DNA of 64,000 bases, from NCBI GenBank assembly GCA_016710165.1, contig JADJLJ010000001.1, positions 1,984,001 to 2,048,000 on the forward strand. The letters are read 5' to 3'. A program made the position numbers and the translations under genes. The DNA is from Chitinophagaceae bacterium (lineage in GTDB: Bacteria; Bacteroidota; Bacteroidia; Chitinophagales; Chitinophagaceae). The notes beneath the pieces were generated by a model. The model was given only the letters and a program-made list of their open reading frames with translations. It was not told where the DNA came from and made no database searches. This document shows, piece after piece, positions 1 to 7,811 of the stretch. Positions within the stretch are counted from its first letter, which is position 1; each line of letters begins with the position of its first letter.

Positions 1-1017
1 GAAGCCGATGGTTACGCTTTCCGCGTCAGGTCCAACCAGTTCTGTCAGTATGGGCGATGCGATCGGTTGCTCCGGCTGAAACGTATATTTAGGCACCGCT
101 TTATTCTGCATATAAGAGAAAGTGACATCGATCTTTCTGATCATCTCATCCGGGTTAAAATCACCACTCATAATCACTCCCATGTTATTGGGTACATAAT
201 AGGTGTTGAAATATTTCCGTATCTCCACCAGCGAAGGGTTCTTCAGGTGGTCAATGGTGCCAATAGTTGTTTGCAATCCATAATTATGGTTCTTGAACAA
301 TTCGGCAAACAATTTTTCAAACACCCTTCTTCCGTCACTATCCAGCCCGCGGTTCTTTTCTTCATACACGGCTTCCAGTTCGGTATGAAAGATCCGCAGG
401 ATGGGATTCCGGAAACGCTCTCCCTGTACTGCCAGGTATTTGTCAATAGCATTGGCAGGCACGTCATCCGTGTAGACCGTTTGTTCAAATGATGTAAAAG
501 CATTGGTACCCTGTGCGCCCATGGAAGACATCATCTTATCGTATTCATTGGCAATGCCGTACCTGGAGGCAACGCCGGATACCGAATCGATCTGCTGATA
601 AATGGCCTTGCGTTTTTCAACATCCGTTGTCTTGTTATACTGTTCATACAAAGCATCTATTTTATCCAGCTCAGGTTTTTCTTTGGCCCAGTCCAATGAA
701 CCGAATTTATCCGTTCCTTTAAAAAGCATGTGCTCCAGGTAGTGGGCAAGGCCTGTATTGGTTGACGGATCCGTTTTACTCCCTGCCTTGGTGGCTATAT
801 AGCATTGTACCCGTGGATCCTTATTGGTAGGACTTAAAATAACGGTAAGTCCGTTCTTTAAGGTGTAAAATCTTGCTTTGGCAGGATCATTACTCACATA
901 TTTGTATGTGTATCCGCCGGAAGCAGCCGTTTTCCATTCATAGTTGCCGGTTTGTGCATAGCTGAACACGGCGGTAAATGCCAGCGCTACAAATAAGAAT
1001 GTTCTGATAGATCGCAT
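1..1017 (-). CDS. M16 family zinc peptidase, N-terminal part (cut by window edge)
   Basis: An insulinase/processing-peptidase-like metalloprotease of which the first 339 residues are visible; the rest lies beyond base 1. Residues 1-21 form a signal peptide ending SYAQ, so the protein is exported. The inverted zinc motif HYLEH (HxxEH) is at residues 92-96, followed by MLFKG, and a downstream AVYEEKNRG stretch supplies the expected third glutamate ligand. Family members are about 430 residues for single and about 930 for double-length proteins, so roughly 100 to 600 residues are missing. Start ATG is at 1015-1017 on the minus strand. It is divergent from the hydrolase at 1129. Substrate is unknown; the family assignment is secure. 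Confidence 0.9.
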   Translation of the reverse strand, partial: MRSIRTFLFVALAFTAVFSYAQTGNYEWKTAASGGYTYKYVSNDPAKARFYTLKNGLTVILSPTNKDPRVQCYIATKAGSKTDPSTNTGLAHYLEHMLFKGTDKFGSLDWAKEKPELDKIDALYEQYNKTTDVEKRKAIYQQIDSVSGVASRYGIANEYDKMMSSMGAQGTNAFTSFEQTVYTDDVPANAIDKYLAVQGERFRNPILRIFHTELEAVYEEKNRGLDSDGRRVFEKLFAELFKNHNYGLQTTIGTIDHLKNPSLVEIRKYFNTYYVPNNMGVIMSGDFNPDEMIRKIDVTFSYMQNKAVPKYTFQPEQPIASPILTELVGPDAESVTIGF

Positions 1018-1099
1018 AGAAACTGATTTAAAATTAGTGGAGTGTAAAATTACAGGTATTGGACAAGCAATTATTTACCGTTCACAAAATTTTTACATT

Positions 1100-1107
1100 T
1101 ACTTTTG
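1100..1107 (+). promoter_or_regulatory. Bacteroidota-type -7 box TACTTTTG upstream of the hydrolase gene
   Basis: TACTTTTG fits the TAnnTTTG consensus of Bacteroidota housekeeping promoters and lies 21 nt before the ATG at 1129. No clear TTG -33 element is seen at the right distance. Its position makes the in-frame TTG at 1105 an unlikely start, since that codon lies inside the box. Confidence 0.4.
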
Positions 1108-1128
1108 GCAAAATCCCGGCAGGCAGAT

Positions 1129-2070
1129 ATGAAACGATTCTTTAAGATCCTCATCCGTACGGCCCTTGTGCTGTTCATCCTGGTAAATGTGATCGTGGCC
1201 TTTCATGCCTGGAAGTTCACCCATTTTTATGATGCCGGGAGCATCCGGGTAAAGCCCATGGAAGAAAAGACCGGGTGGGACAAGACCAAAGAGATCCTGT
1301 TTGGCATCAACGCCGTGAAGCAGGTAAATATGCCTGCGGCCGATTCCGCCTTCCAGGCTGTTTATTTAAAAACTGCCGACGGCCTTAAACTGGAAGGCTG
1401 GTATATTAAAGCCCCCAAGGCAGTCGGCACCGTTTGCCTTTTTCACGGGCATGGCGGTAAAAAAAGTGGTACCAATGATGAAGCAGCCGCTTTCCGGAAA
1501 CTGGGTTACAATACCCTTCAGTTAGACTTCAGGGCGCACGGCAGCAGTGGAGGAAATACATGCACCATTGGTTATGACGAAGTGGAAGATGTAAAACTGG
1601 CATATGATCACATTAAGAACAAGGGCGAAAGGAATATTGTGCTTTGGGGGATCTCCATGGGAGCAGCAACAATCACCAAAGCGGTTCATGATTACCAGTT
1701 ACAGCCGCAAAAAATAATTCTCGAAATGCCATTCGGAACCATTGAAGATGCCGTAAAGGGGCGGTTGAAACTGATGGGACTGCCGCCGCAACCCATTGCA
1801 ACCTTACTTACCTTCTGGGGTGGCGCTGAGCATGGCTTCTGGGCATTTAGCATGAAACCGCAGGAATATGTAAAAGACATTCATTGCCCGGTATTGCTGC
1901 AATGGGGAAAGAACGACCCACGGGTTACCCAGGCTGAACAGGATATCTTATTCAGGAACATCCCGGGCAGCAATAAAAGATTTGTGGTGTACGAAACGGC
2001 CGACCACCAGAGTATTTGTACAAAAGAACCCGGAAAATGGGATGCCGAAATTGCCGCATTTTTAAAATGA
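1129..2070 (+). CDS. alpha/beta hydrolase, membrane-anchored
   Basis: A 313-residue serine hydrolase. An N-terminal hydrophobic helix (about residues 5-27) suggests an inner-membrane anchor with the catalytic domain outside. The oxyanion-type HGHGGKK segment precedes the nucleophile elbow GISMG (Ser near residue 176); Asp in WGKNDPR and His in ETADHQS complete the triad. The architecture matches YfhR/BEM46-like hydrolases, but substrate cannot be inferred. ATG 1129 is preferred over an in-frame TTG at 1105, which would add eight polar residues and lies inside the apparent -7 box. The stop overlaps the queA start as ATGA, indicating co-transcription. Confidence 0.85.
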   Translation: MKRFFKILIRTALVLFILVNVIVAFHAWKFTHFYDAGSIRVKPMEEKTGWDKTKEILFGINAVKQVNMPAADSAFQAVYLKTADGLKLEGWYIKAPKAVGTVCLFHGHGGKKSGTNDEAAAFRKLGYNTLQLDFRAHGSSGGNTCTIGYDEVEDVKLAYDHIKNKGERNIVLWGISMGAATITKAVHDYQLQPQKIILEMPFGTIEDAVKGRLKLMGLPPQPIATLLTFWGGAEHGFWAFSMKPQEYVKDIHCPVLLQWGKNDPRVTQAEQDILFRNIPGSNKRFVVYETADHQSICTKEPGKWDAEIAAFLK

Positions 2071-3281
2071 TCCACCCAAAAAAAATATCCATACTTGATT
2101 ATACCTATGAGCTGCCGGCTGACCGGATAGCCCTCCATCCCCTGGCAGAAAGAGATGCATCAAAACTGCTGGTTTATCAAAGCGGGGTGGTCAAAGAAGA
2201 TATTTATAAGAACATAGATCAATATCTTCCCCCGGGTTGTTTACTCATCTTTAACAATACCCGGGTGATCAATGCACGGGTTCTTTTTCAGAAAAGTACG
2301 GGTGGGATCATAGAGATATTTTTACTGGAGCCCTGGCATGCAGATCATACAACAGCCCTGTCTGCAACCGGTAAAATAAACTGGAAATGCATGATCGGTG
2401 GGGCAAGCAAGTGGAAGGAGAAAAATTTAAAATTAAAAATTAAAAATGTTGAATTAACGGCTTCGCTGATAGAAAAACTGCCGGATGCCTATGTAGTAGC
2501 GTTTACCTGGGAGCCGCCCGGGCTGAGTTTTGCAGAAGTGCTGGAACAATGCGGGGAGATCCCCTTGCCGCCATACATAAAAAGAAAAGCAGAGACGGGA
2601 GACGCCGAGCGCTATCAAACCATTTATGCCAAAGACGAAGGTTCTGTGGCGGCACCCACCGCAGGCCTGCATTTTACCAGCGAGATCTTTGATCGCCTGG
2701 CGGAAAAGAATATTCAGAAGGGCTTTGTTACCCTGCATGTGGGTGCCGGAACCTTTAAGCCCGTAAAGGCAGCAACCATGGAGGGCCATGAAATGCATGC
2801 GGAATGGATCGAAGTAAGTATCCAAACGATCGGGGATCTTTTACTCCTGGCTGATAAACCGGTTGTAGCCGTTGGCACCACATCACTCCGAACACTGGAA
2901 AGCCTGTACTGGATGGGGGTGAAGACCATTCTTGAGCCCGATGTAAAAGATCTGCAGCTTACCCAATGGGAAGTGTATGAAGAACCATTGGTCAATAGCA
3001 GGGTTCCTGCCGTGGAATCATTATCTTCTTTACAGAACTGGCTGAAGGTAAATAAGCAGGAAAGATTATTTACCCGGTCACAGATCCTGATAGCTCCCGG
3101 CTATACTTTTAAAATTGCCCATGCGGTCATTACCAATTTTCATCAACCGCAATCAACATTGCTCCTGTTGGTGGCTGCCGCCATTGGCAACGACTGGAGA
3201 ATGCTTTATGAACATGCCCTGCAGCATGATTTCCGTTTTTTAAGCTATGGGGATGGAAGCCTTTTATTCATCAACAAATAA
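2067..3281 (+). CDS. queA: S-adenosylmethionine:tRNA ribosyltransferase-isomerase
   Basis: Transfers and isomerises the ribosyl moiety of SAM onto 7-aminomethyl-7-deazaguanine in tRNA to form epoxyqueuosine, the penultimate step of queuosine synthesis. At 404 residues it is somewhat longer than the ~350 typical of Proteobacteria. Diagnostic segments are FNNTRVINARV near the N terminus, LPPYIKR, APTAGLHFT, VTLHVGAGTFKPV and the C-terminal ITNFHQPQSTLLLLVAA. ATG 2067 overlaps the upstream stop by four bases and starts the protein at MIHPKKI, the expected position; an upstream in-frame ATG at 2016 lies inside the hydrolase gene. A lysine-rich stretch (about residues 115-130) coincides with a short AT-rich iteration. 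Confidence 0.96.
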   Translation: MIHPKKISILDYTYELPADRIALHPLAERDASKLLVYQSGVVKEDIYKNIDQYLPPGCLLIFNNTRVINARVLFQKSTGGIIEIFLLEPWHADHTTALSATGKINWKCMIGGASKWKEKNLKLKIKNVELTASLIEKLPDAYVVAFTWEPPGLSFAEVLEQCGEIPLPPYIKRKAETGDAERYQTIYAKDEGSVAAPTAGLHFTSEIFDRLAEKNIQKGFVTLHVGAGTFKPVKAATMEGHEMHAEWIEVSIQTIGDLLLLADKPVVAVGTTSLRTLESLYWMGVKTILEPDVKDLQLTQWEVYEEPLVNSRVPAVESLSSLQNWLKVNKQERLFTRSQILIAPGYTFKIAHAVITNFHQPQSTLLLLVAAAIGNDWRMLYEHALQHDFRFLSYGDGSLLFINK

Positions 3282-3331
3282 GATTACTTGCTTAGCTTTG
3301 CCTGCCTGATATTATAAAACATTCTTCCTTC

Positions 3332-4105
3332 ATGTCACTAAAGAAAATAATACGCAGCCTTTTTGATAATACCGGCATTTACATCGGCAAAAGGCCTGTT
3401 TACAAAGGCAGGGCAAACTTCTGTATCGACGGGCTTCATTATGGCTTTTCATTTCCCTCTGCCAATTACACACCCTGGCAGGGTGATGCTGCATTCCTGA
3501 ATATCTACAACCAGATAAAGGACAATACCCTGGTGGATATTTACCGCTGTTATGAACTCTGGCAGCTGGTGCATAAAGTACATGGGCTGAACCCGGGTGC
3601 GGCTATTCTTGAAGTGGGTGTATGGCGTGGCGGAACCGCAGGCATCATGTCGCAGCGGTTGACCGACCTGAAGAGTACGGCCACTTTGTACCTTGCCGAT
3701 ACGTTCAGTGGTGTGGCCAAGGCCGGCGCCAACGACAGTTTTTATACCGGCGGTGAACACAGCGACACCAGCCAGCAGATTGTGGAAGATGTTTTAAAGA
3801 ATAAAAGCCGTTACCCGCATTATAAGATCCTGAAAGGTATTTTTCCCGAAGACACAGCCAATGAAATTCCTGCAGGTGAGCCCTTTGGTTTATGCCATAT
3901 TGATGTGGATGTTTATGATTCGGCCAAAGACATCCTGGAATGGGTTTGGAGCAAACTCATCACAGGGGGGGTTGTTGTTTTTGACGACTATGGATTCCAT
4001 TCCTGTACCGGGGTGGCAAAACTGGTAGAAGAATACAGGAACAGGCCGGACCGGCATATCATTCATAACCTGAACGGGCATGCCATCATGATCAAACTGA
4101 ATTAA
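3332..4105 (+). CDS. TylF/macrocin-O-methyltransferase-like class I SAM methyltransferase
   Basis: A 257-residue Rossmann methyltransferase. The SAM-binding motif I is ILEVGVWRGGTAG (about residues 90-102), followed by an acidic loop LYLADTFSGV. The HIDVDVYDSAKDILEWVW and GGVVVFDDYGF segments supply the metal-binding acidic residues typical of TylF-like enzymes, which methylate sugar hydroxyls of macrolides or glycans. It is preceded by a -7-like box TAGCTTTG ending at 3300, so it may have its own promoter. The real acceptor is unknown; a glycan or glycolipid is plausible. Confidence 0.8.
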   Translation: MSLKKIIRSLFDNTGIYIGKRPVYKGRANFCIDGLHYGFSFPSANYTPWQGDAAFLNIYNQIKDNTLVDIYRCYELWQLVHKVHGLNPGAAILEVGVWRGGTAGIMSQRLTDLKSTATLYLADTFSGVAKAGANDSFYTGGEHSDTSQQIVEDVLKNKSRYPHYKILKGIFPEDTANEIPAGEPFGLCHIDVDVYDSAKDILEWVWSKLITGGVVVFDDYGFHSCTGVAKLVEEYRNRPDRHIIHNLNGHAIMIKLN

Positions 4106-4115
4106 CGGGAAACCT

Positions 4116-4709
4116 TTACTGCTGGATGGTTACGGGTGTACCTACGGGTATATAACTAAACAGGTCTTTCATCTCGGTGTATTTGACCGAAACACATCCA
4201 TCCGTCCAGTTATAAAAATTATCTATCGTCCATTCTTCCTGCGGACGGGTGGCATGTATGGCAATGCCTCCTCCTATTTTGGCTGTCCGGGGTATCAGGC
4301 CCCGTGATTTTCTTTCTTTGAACCGCTGGTAACTGATGTCATTCGGGTAATCAAGCAATAACTCAGGCCCCCATTTGGGGTGAATTTTCTTGAGGATAAC
4401 CTTAAAGCTTCCATCCGGCGTCCGCTTATCACCTTCCTTCATCTTATCGCTCAAGTCCTTGCTGCCGAAAACGATGGGGTAAGTAGCATACCAGCCCTCA
4501 TCGTCATAGACTTTCAACTCGTAATCACTTTTGTCCACAATGATGTAATAAGGATTTTCAATGCTGTCTTTTACAGCAGGTTTTGCTGCTTTTGCTACCG
4601 GGGCCTTTTTAGCAACCGTTCTCTTCTTTTTTACCGGCGGAATAAAGGATAGGGCCGCCGCCATTACGCCGCCTAAAATGACAAATTGAAAAAATTTAGA
4701 ACCCCTCAT
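4116..4709 (-). CDS. L,D-transpeptidase (YkuD family)
   Basis: A 197-residue exported enzyme predicted to form or trim 3-3 peptidoglycan cross-links or attach proteins to peptidoglycan. A hydrophobic N-terminal segment (about residues 8-24) is followed by a Lys/Ala/Pro-rich linker (about 27-48) and then the YkuD domain. The catalytic signature is IHATRPQ ... TDGCVSV, with the active-site Cys in TDGCV; the usual SHGC is TDGC here. The gene converges with the methyltransferase, their ends being about 10 bp apart. It follows the terminator of the upstream barrel gene on the same strand, so it is probably transcribed separately. Confidence 0.88.
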   Translation of the reverse strand: MRGSKFFQFVILGGVMAAALSFIPPVKKKRTVAKKAPVAKAAKPAVKDSIENPYYIIVDKSDYELKVYDDEGWYATYPIVFGSKDLSDKMKEGDKRTPDGSFKVILKKIHPKWGPELLLDYPNDISYQRFKERKSRGLIPRTAKIGGGIAIHATRPQEEWTIDNFYNWTDGCVSVKYTEMKDLFSYIPVGTPVTIQQ

Positions 4710-4801
4710 TGAAAAATAATTTTTCTACTAATCTCAAACGATGTGCCACATAAAAATATTTTAATCTGGGGAAAAACATTAACAAAAATTAATAAATGTG
4801 G

Positions 4802-4829
4802 AAAAAAAACTTCCGGCCCGGGCCGGAAG
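4802..4829 (-). terminator. Intrinsic terminator of the sigma/anti-sigma/OMP operon
   Basis: Read on the minus strand, a perfect 20-nt palindrome (arms CTTCCGGCCC and GGGCCGGAAG, 4810-4829) is followed by eight T residues (4809-4802). It lies about 85 nt beyond the stop of the outer-membrane protein gene at 4913. Confidence 0.8.
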
Positions 4830-4912
4830 CAGTATGATGAACCCACCCCTCGCCACCGGGGGTAAAACCTTCCCGATAGCTGCGGGAGCAACGGAATGAG
4901 TGAGGGCGTATT

Positions 4913-5782
4913 TTACCAGTTGCTGAACCGTAACCCGATCGTATAAGGCCTGATGTCAAGCGCCCTTTTATACATGGAGTTGGGGCTGTATGATCCGTAA
5001 ATCCGGATAGGACCCAGTCCCAGTTCTGCCACATAGGAAAACTTAAATCGTTCCAGGTCATACTCGCCTTTGTTGATCCACTTACCTCTTTCGTCGCTTT
5101 TTTGTTTGTTACGCTGGCTGTACAGGTAGCCGGCACTCACCCCCACACTCACGCTCACTCCTTTATTATTATGGGCAGGGTGGGTCGCAAAATTCAGCAT
5201 CAGCGGAACAGTCAGGTAATCAGCTGCCAGTTTATTCTTTGAGAATGAGACCGAATCCCTGAAAATGAATGGATCACTGGTAATGGCCGGCAGGTTGCCA
5301 TAAGGTACCTGTCCGCCTTCCCTGTAACTGATGCTTGATTTATAACGGTAATTATTCAGTTCAATGCCCAAACCATATTTCAGGTTTACATGATGTTTGA
5401 CCAGGTTAAGCCTTTGCATGAACAGCCAGATATTTACATTGACGCTCTTGCCGGCACGAAGCTTGAAATCGCTTTTACCCAATGCAGGATAACCCGGCCT
5501 GTCAACCAGGTAACCACCCATGTTGCCGCTGTAATTGGTCTTGTCATCATAATTACTGAAACCCAGGTCCAGTATACCCCAGTTGGTACTTACGTTGCGT
5601 AATTTCCTGGGCGAATGATCTCTTTTCATTTTCATTCTTTTTTCTCCGCCGCTGTTTGTCTTCCCTTCTTTAACAATGATCATACCTCCTACGCGGATGG
5701 TGTCTTTTTTTTCCTGTGCCGATACGGTCAATGCGTTCAAGCAAATAATTGCCATTGCTAATAGTAACGTTAGCCTTTTCAT
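4913..5782 (-). CDS. Outer-membrane beta-barrel protein (PorT-like), in ECF sigma operon
   Basis: A 289-residue protein with a clear signal peptide (cleavage after VSAQ, about residue 22), a short basic stretch (about 46-62) and then alternating amphipathic strands (for example WGILDLGFSNYDD, VNLKYGLGIELNNYRYK, FSYVAELGLGPIRIYGSYS) ending in an aromatic residue (RFSNW), as outer-membrane barrels do. It resembles the outer-membrane beta-barrel/PorT-like family but I cannot assign a role. It follows the anti-sigma gene by 19 bp and ends before a strong terminator, so it is the last gene of the sigma operon and a likely target or sensor of that system. Confidence 0.72.
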   Translation of the reverse strand: MKRLTLLLAMAIICLNALTVSAQEKKDTIRVGGMIIVKEGKTNSGGEKRMKMKRDHSPRKLRNVSTNWGILDLGFSNYDDKTNYSGNMGGYLVDRPGYPALGKSDFKLRAGKSVNVNIWLFMQRLNLVKHHVNLKYGLGIELNNYRYKSSISYREGGQVPYGNLPAITSDPFIFRDSVSFSKNKLAADYLTVPLMLNFATHPAHNNKGVSVSVGVSAGYLYSQRNKQKSDERGKWINKGEYDLERFKFSYVAELGLGPIRIYGSYSPNSMYKRALDIRPYTIGLRFSNW

Positions 5783-5801
5783 TTGTTCTTTTTTTAAGTG
5801 A

Positions 5802-6944
5802 TTATTTTAATGCGATCTCGAAGCCGGCTACTTTCAGTCCGTCGCCGGTCTTTACGTTGGTGGTACGTTCCAAAGCCCTTTTTGCCTTGCGTATGAATCC
5901 ACCCAACTTTGTTCTTTTCACTTTCTCTTCATCCATGTAAAGAAAGCGGTCGTTGTTATTATTCTCATCCGTATAAACTACCGGAATGGCAGCAGCTATT
6001 GGATCAGCAGCGCTTTTATTGATATCAGTCAAAACCGGATTGGTTTTAACTACAACAGCATTCACCCCGGAAGTGTTGATGTTGTTCATTTCAGGTGTTA
6101 CGTTTGTCACAGCATATTCGTTACGGTCCTGCCTGTTAATATTTTCAAAATACGGCTTGGGTAGATTGTTGTTTGGCTTTTCGTTTTTATTCTCTGCTGC
6201 TATTGTGTTTTGCTGGCTGTTGTTGCCCTGTTTATTATTCTTCCCGGTAGCCTGGTCTGCATTTGTAACAACCTGCGCTTTTATATTTTCCGGCGCTTCC
6301 ATGGAGGCCACATTTTGAGGCTGCTGCTCATCACCTGGCTGGCTTTTCACCTCAGCCCTGTTTTCTGCAGTGCTGTTCTTTATTTCTCCGGGAGCCGGGT
6401 TGTTTGCTTTTGCAATTCCACCCTCCGTGCCTGTTGTTGTATTGAAATTATTGTTATAAACTGCCACCCCGGTCCACAACCCCAGGCCCAGCAGAACAGC
6501 CGCTGCTGCTGCGGTCCTCCACCATCTTATCCCAACCACCCTGCCGCCTTCTGTTCGGTATAAGGACCTTTTATCGTTAAATACCACCGAATCATCCGGT
6601 CGTATTTTTGTCTGCCTTAAAATATTCCATTCAGCCGCGGCAATCTTATCCGTTGCCAGCATTGCTTCCACTGTTTTTTTATCAGCAGGAGACAATTCAT
6701 CATCGGCATACAGGAGGAGATTTTCCTGGAGGGCAGAAACACCATCTTCCATATACAACCAGTCCTTCTTATCGAGCACTGCATCATCCGCTTTCAAAAC
6801 AGTTCCCTGCAAGGCCGATAATTCCACCTGCAGGTCGGGGTTTTCCTGCACAAATACTTCAACAGCTTTTCGCTCTGCGGCAGACAATTCCTTGTCTACA
6901 TACAGCAGGAAGAACTCTTCGTAATTATGGCGGTTTATGTTCAT
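5802..6944 (-). CDS. Putative anti-sigma factor, single-pass membrane protein
   Basis: A 380-residue protein. The cytoplasmic N terminus holds two similar segments, FLLYVDKELSAAERKAVE (about residues 11-28) and LLLYADDELSPADKKTVE (about 75-92), resembling the N-terminal helices of Bacteroidota anti-sigma factors. One transmembrane helix follows (about 142-163, AAAAAVLLGLGLWTGVAVY). The rest is a low-complexity periplasmic region rich in Asn, Gln, Lys and Pro, with a basic C-terminal part. It starts 57 bp after the ECF sigma gene and is followed by the barrel gene, the usual sigma/anti-sigma/effector order. No zinc-binding HxxxCxxC is seen, so it is not a classical ZAS protein. Function rests on context and topology. 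Confidence 0.65.
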   Translation of the reverse strand: MNINRHNYEEFFLLYVDKELSAAERKAVEVFVQENPDLQVELSALQGTVLKADDAVLDKKDWLYMEDGVSALQENLLLYADDELSPADKKTVEAMLATDKIAAAEWNILRQTKIRPDDSVVFNDKRSLYRTEGGRVVGIRWWRTAAAAAVLLGLGLWTGVAVYNNNFNTTTGTEGGIAKANNPAPGEIKNSTAENRAEVKSQPGDEQQPQNVASMEAPENIKAQVVTNADQATGKNNKQGNNSQQNTIAAENKNEKPNNNLPKPYFENINRQDRNEYAVTNVTPEMNNINTSGVNAVVVKTNPVLTDINKSAADPIAAAIPVVYTDENNNNDRFLYMDEEKVKRTKLGGFIRKAKRALERTTNVKTGDGLKVAGFEIALK

Positions 6945-6973
6945 TCTCTTTAAATATTCATTCTCCCAAGTTT

Positions 6974-6997
6974 CTCCGCCAGCTGGCGGGGGCGGAG
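6974..6997. repeat. GC-rich palindrome between sigma and anti-sigma genes
   Basis: Arms CTCCGCC (6974-6980) and GGCGGAG (6991-6997) enclose AGCTGGCGGG. The same CTCCGCCAGCTGGCGG core recurs in the palindrome at 7726-7751. It lies within the 57-bp gap between two co-transcribed genes and would form an RNA hairpin there. Confidence 0.6.
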
Positions 6998-7001
6998 GGG
7001 G

Positions 7002-7487
7002 TTAAATAACGTTCTCAGGACTCACAATGTACTCCCTCAATTGCAACCTTGCCCGGTGTAAGTACACTTTTACCTGGCTCTCATTCAGCCCGGTTATCTG
7101 CCCGATCTCTTCATAACTGTACCCCTCATAATCTTTCAGCATCACCAGGCTCCGTTGCTGTTCACTTAATTTGGCCAGGGCTTCATTCAAAACTCTTTTG
7201 GTGTCGTGTTTCTGGGATATTGCCCCTTTGGCATTATCAGTAAAGTCTTCTTTCAGGCTTATGCGTTTGCTTTTCCGCACATGGTCGATCATCTGGTTAT
7301 AAGCGATCGTAAACAGGTAGCTCTTGCTCCGGTCATTCTCCACCTTTTCCCTGTTGATCCATAGTTTTTCATATGCCCCCTGCACCACATCCTTGGCGTC
7401 CTCAGTATGCCCCAGATTCTTGAGGATAAAGCGGTACACATTGTCTGCATACAGGTTTACGCATTCATTATATTCTCTCTCCGTCAT
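7002..7487 (-). CDS. ECF RNA polymerase sigma factor
   Basis: A 161-residue sigma-70 family factor of the extracytoplasmic type: only regions 2 and 4 are present. Region 2 includes NVYRFILKNLGHTEDAKDVVQGAYEKLW and AYNQMIDHVRKSKR (core and -10 recognition helices); region 4 is the helix-turn-helix YSYEEIGQITGLNESQVKVYLHRARLQL. It heads the operon sigma, anti-sigma, outer-membrane barrel, so it probably responds to an envelope signal and may autoregulate the operon. Start ATG at 7487 begins MTEREYNECVNLY. Confidence 0.93.
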   Translation of the reverse strand: MTEREYNECVNLYADNVYRFILKNLGHTEDAKDVVQGAYEKLWINREKVENDRSKSYLFTIAYNQMIDHVRKSKRISLKEDFTDNAKGAISQKHDTKRVLNEALAKLSEQQRSLVMLKDYEGYSYEEIGQITGLNESQVKVYLHRARLQLREYIVSPENVI

Positions 7488-7811
7488 AAAGCTTTGGGGC
7501 GGTTAAATTAGTTCCTGTTGGGTTGTTTTAAGTATTATACGAAGTTGGGTAATAAAATGTTACAGCCGAAGGGAAAAAAGTTAATTTTTGCCTCATCCAC
7601 CCCTTCTCCCCGGAGAAAAGGGGTGGCACAATCAACATAACCAACCATTATTTCTGCCAAATCAATAGAAAAACAAAGATTGGCAATTATTCACAGGCTC
7701 CATTTTTCGCTCCAATCTTCCAGTTCCCTCTCCGCCAGCTGGCGGAGAGGGGTTGGGGTGAGGTCGGGTATTTTAGCCTATTTTTGCCCCACCTAATAAT
7801 TCTATATATAT
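7488..7811. other. Intergenic region with two palindromic repeats and a kbl promoter candidate
   Basis: This 324-bp gap separates the divergent sigma-factor and kbl genes. It holds an imperfect hairpin at 7597-7626 (CCACCCCTTCTCC / GGAGAAAAGGGGTGG), a perfect 26-bp palindrome at 7726-7751, and a -7 box TATTTTTG at 7779-7786 with a TTG 23 nt upstream (7753-7755). No ORF with coding character is seen. Confidence 0.6.
7726..7768. repeat. Perfect 26-bp palindrome with GGGGTGAGGTC tail
   Basis: Arms CCCTCTCCGCCAG (7726-7738) and CTGGCGGAGAGGG (7739-7751) are exact reverse complements. They are followed by a tail containing GGGGTGAGGTC (about 7755-7765). The same arm (CCCTCTCC) and tail occur inside alaS at 35021-35053, so this belongs to a dispersed repeat family. 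Confidence 0.75.

Noticed and set aside
4810..4829. Operator site or restriction-type palindrome
   Set aside because: Position after an operon end and the adjoining T tract on the minus strand indicate a terminator
4789..5136. A 115-residue minus-strand ORF over the start of the OMP terminator region
   Set aside because: It is a shadow in another frame of the barrel gene and its 3' region, including the terminator palindrome
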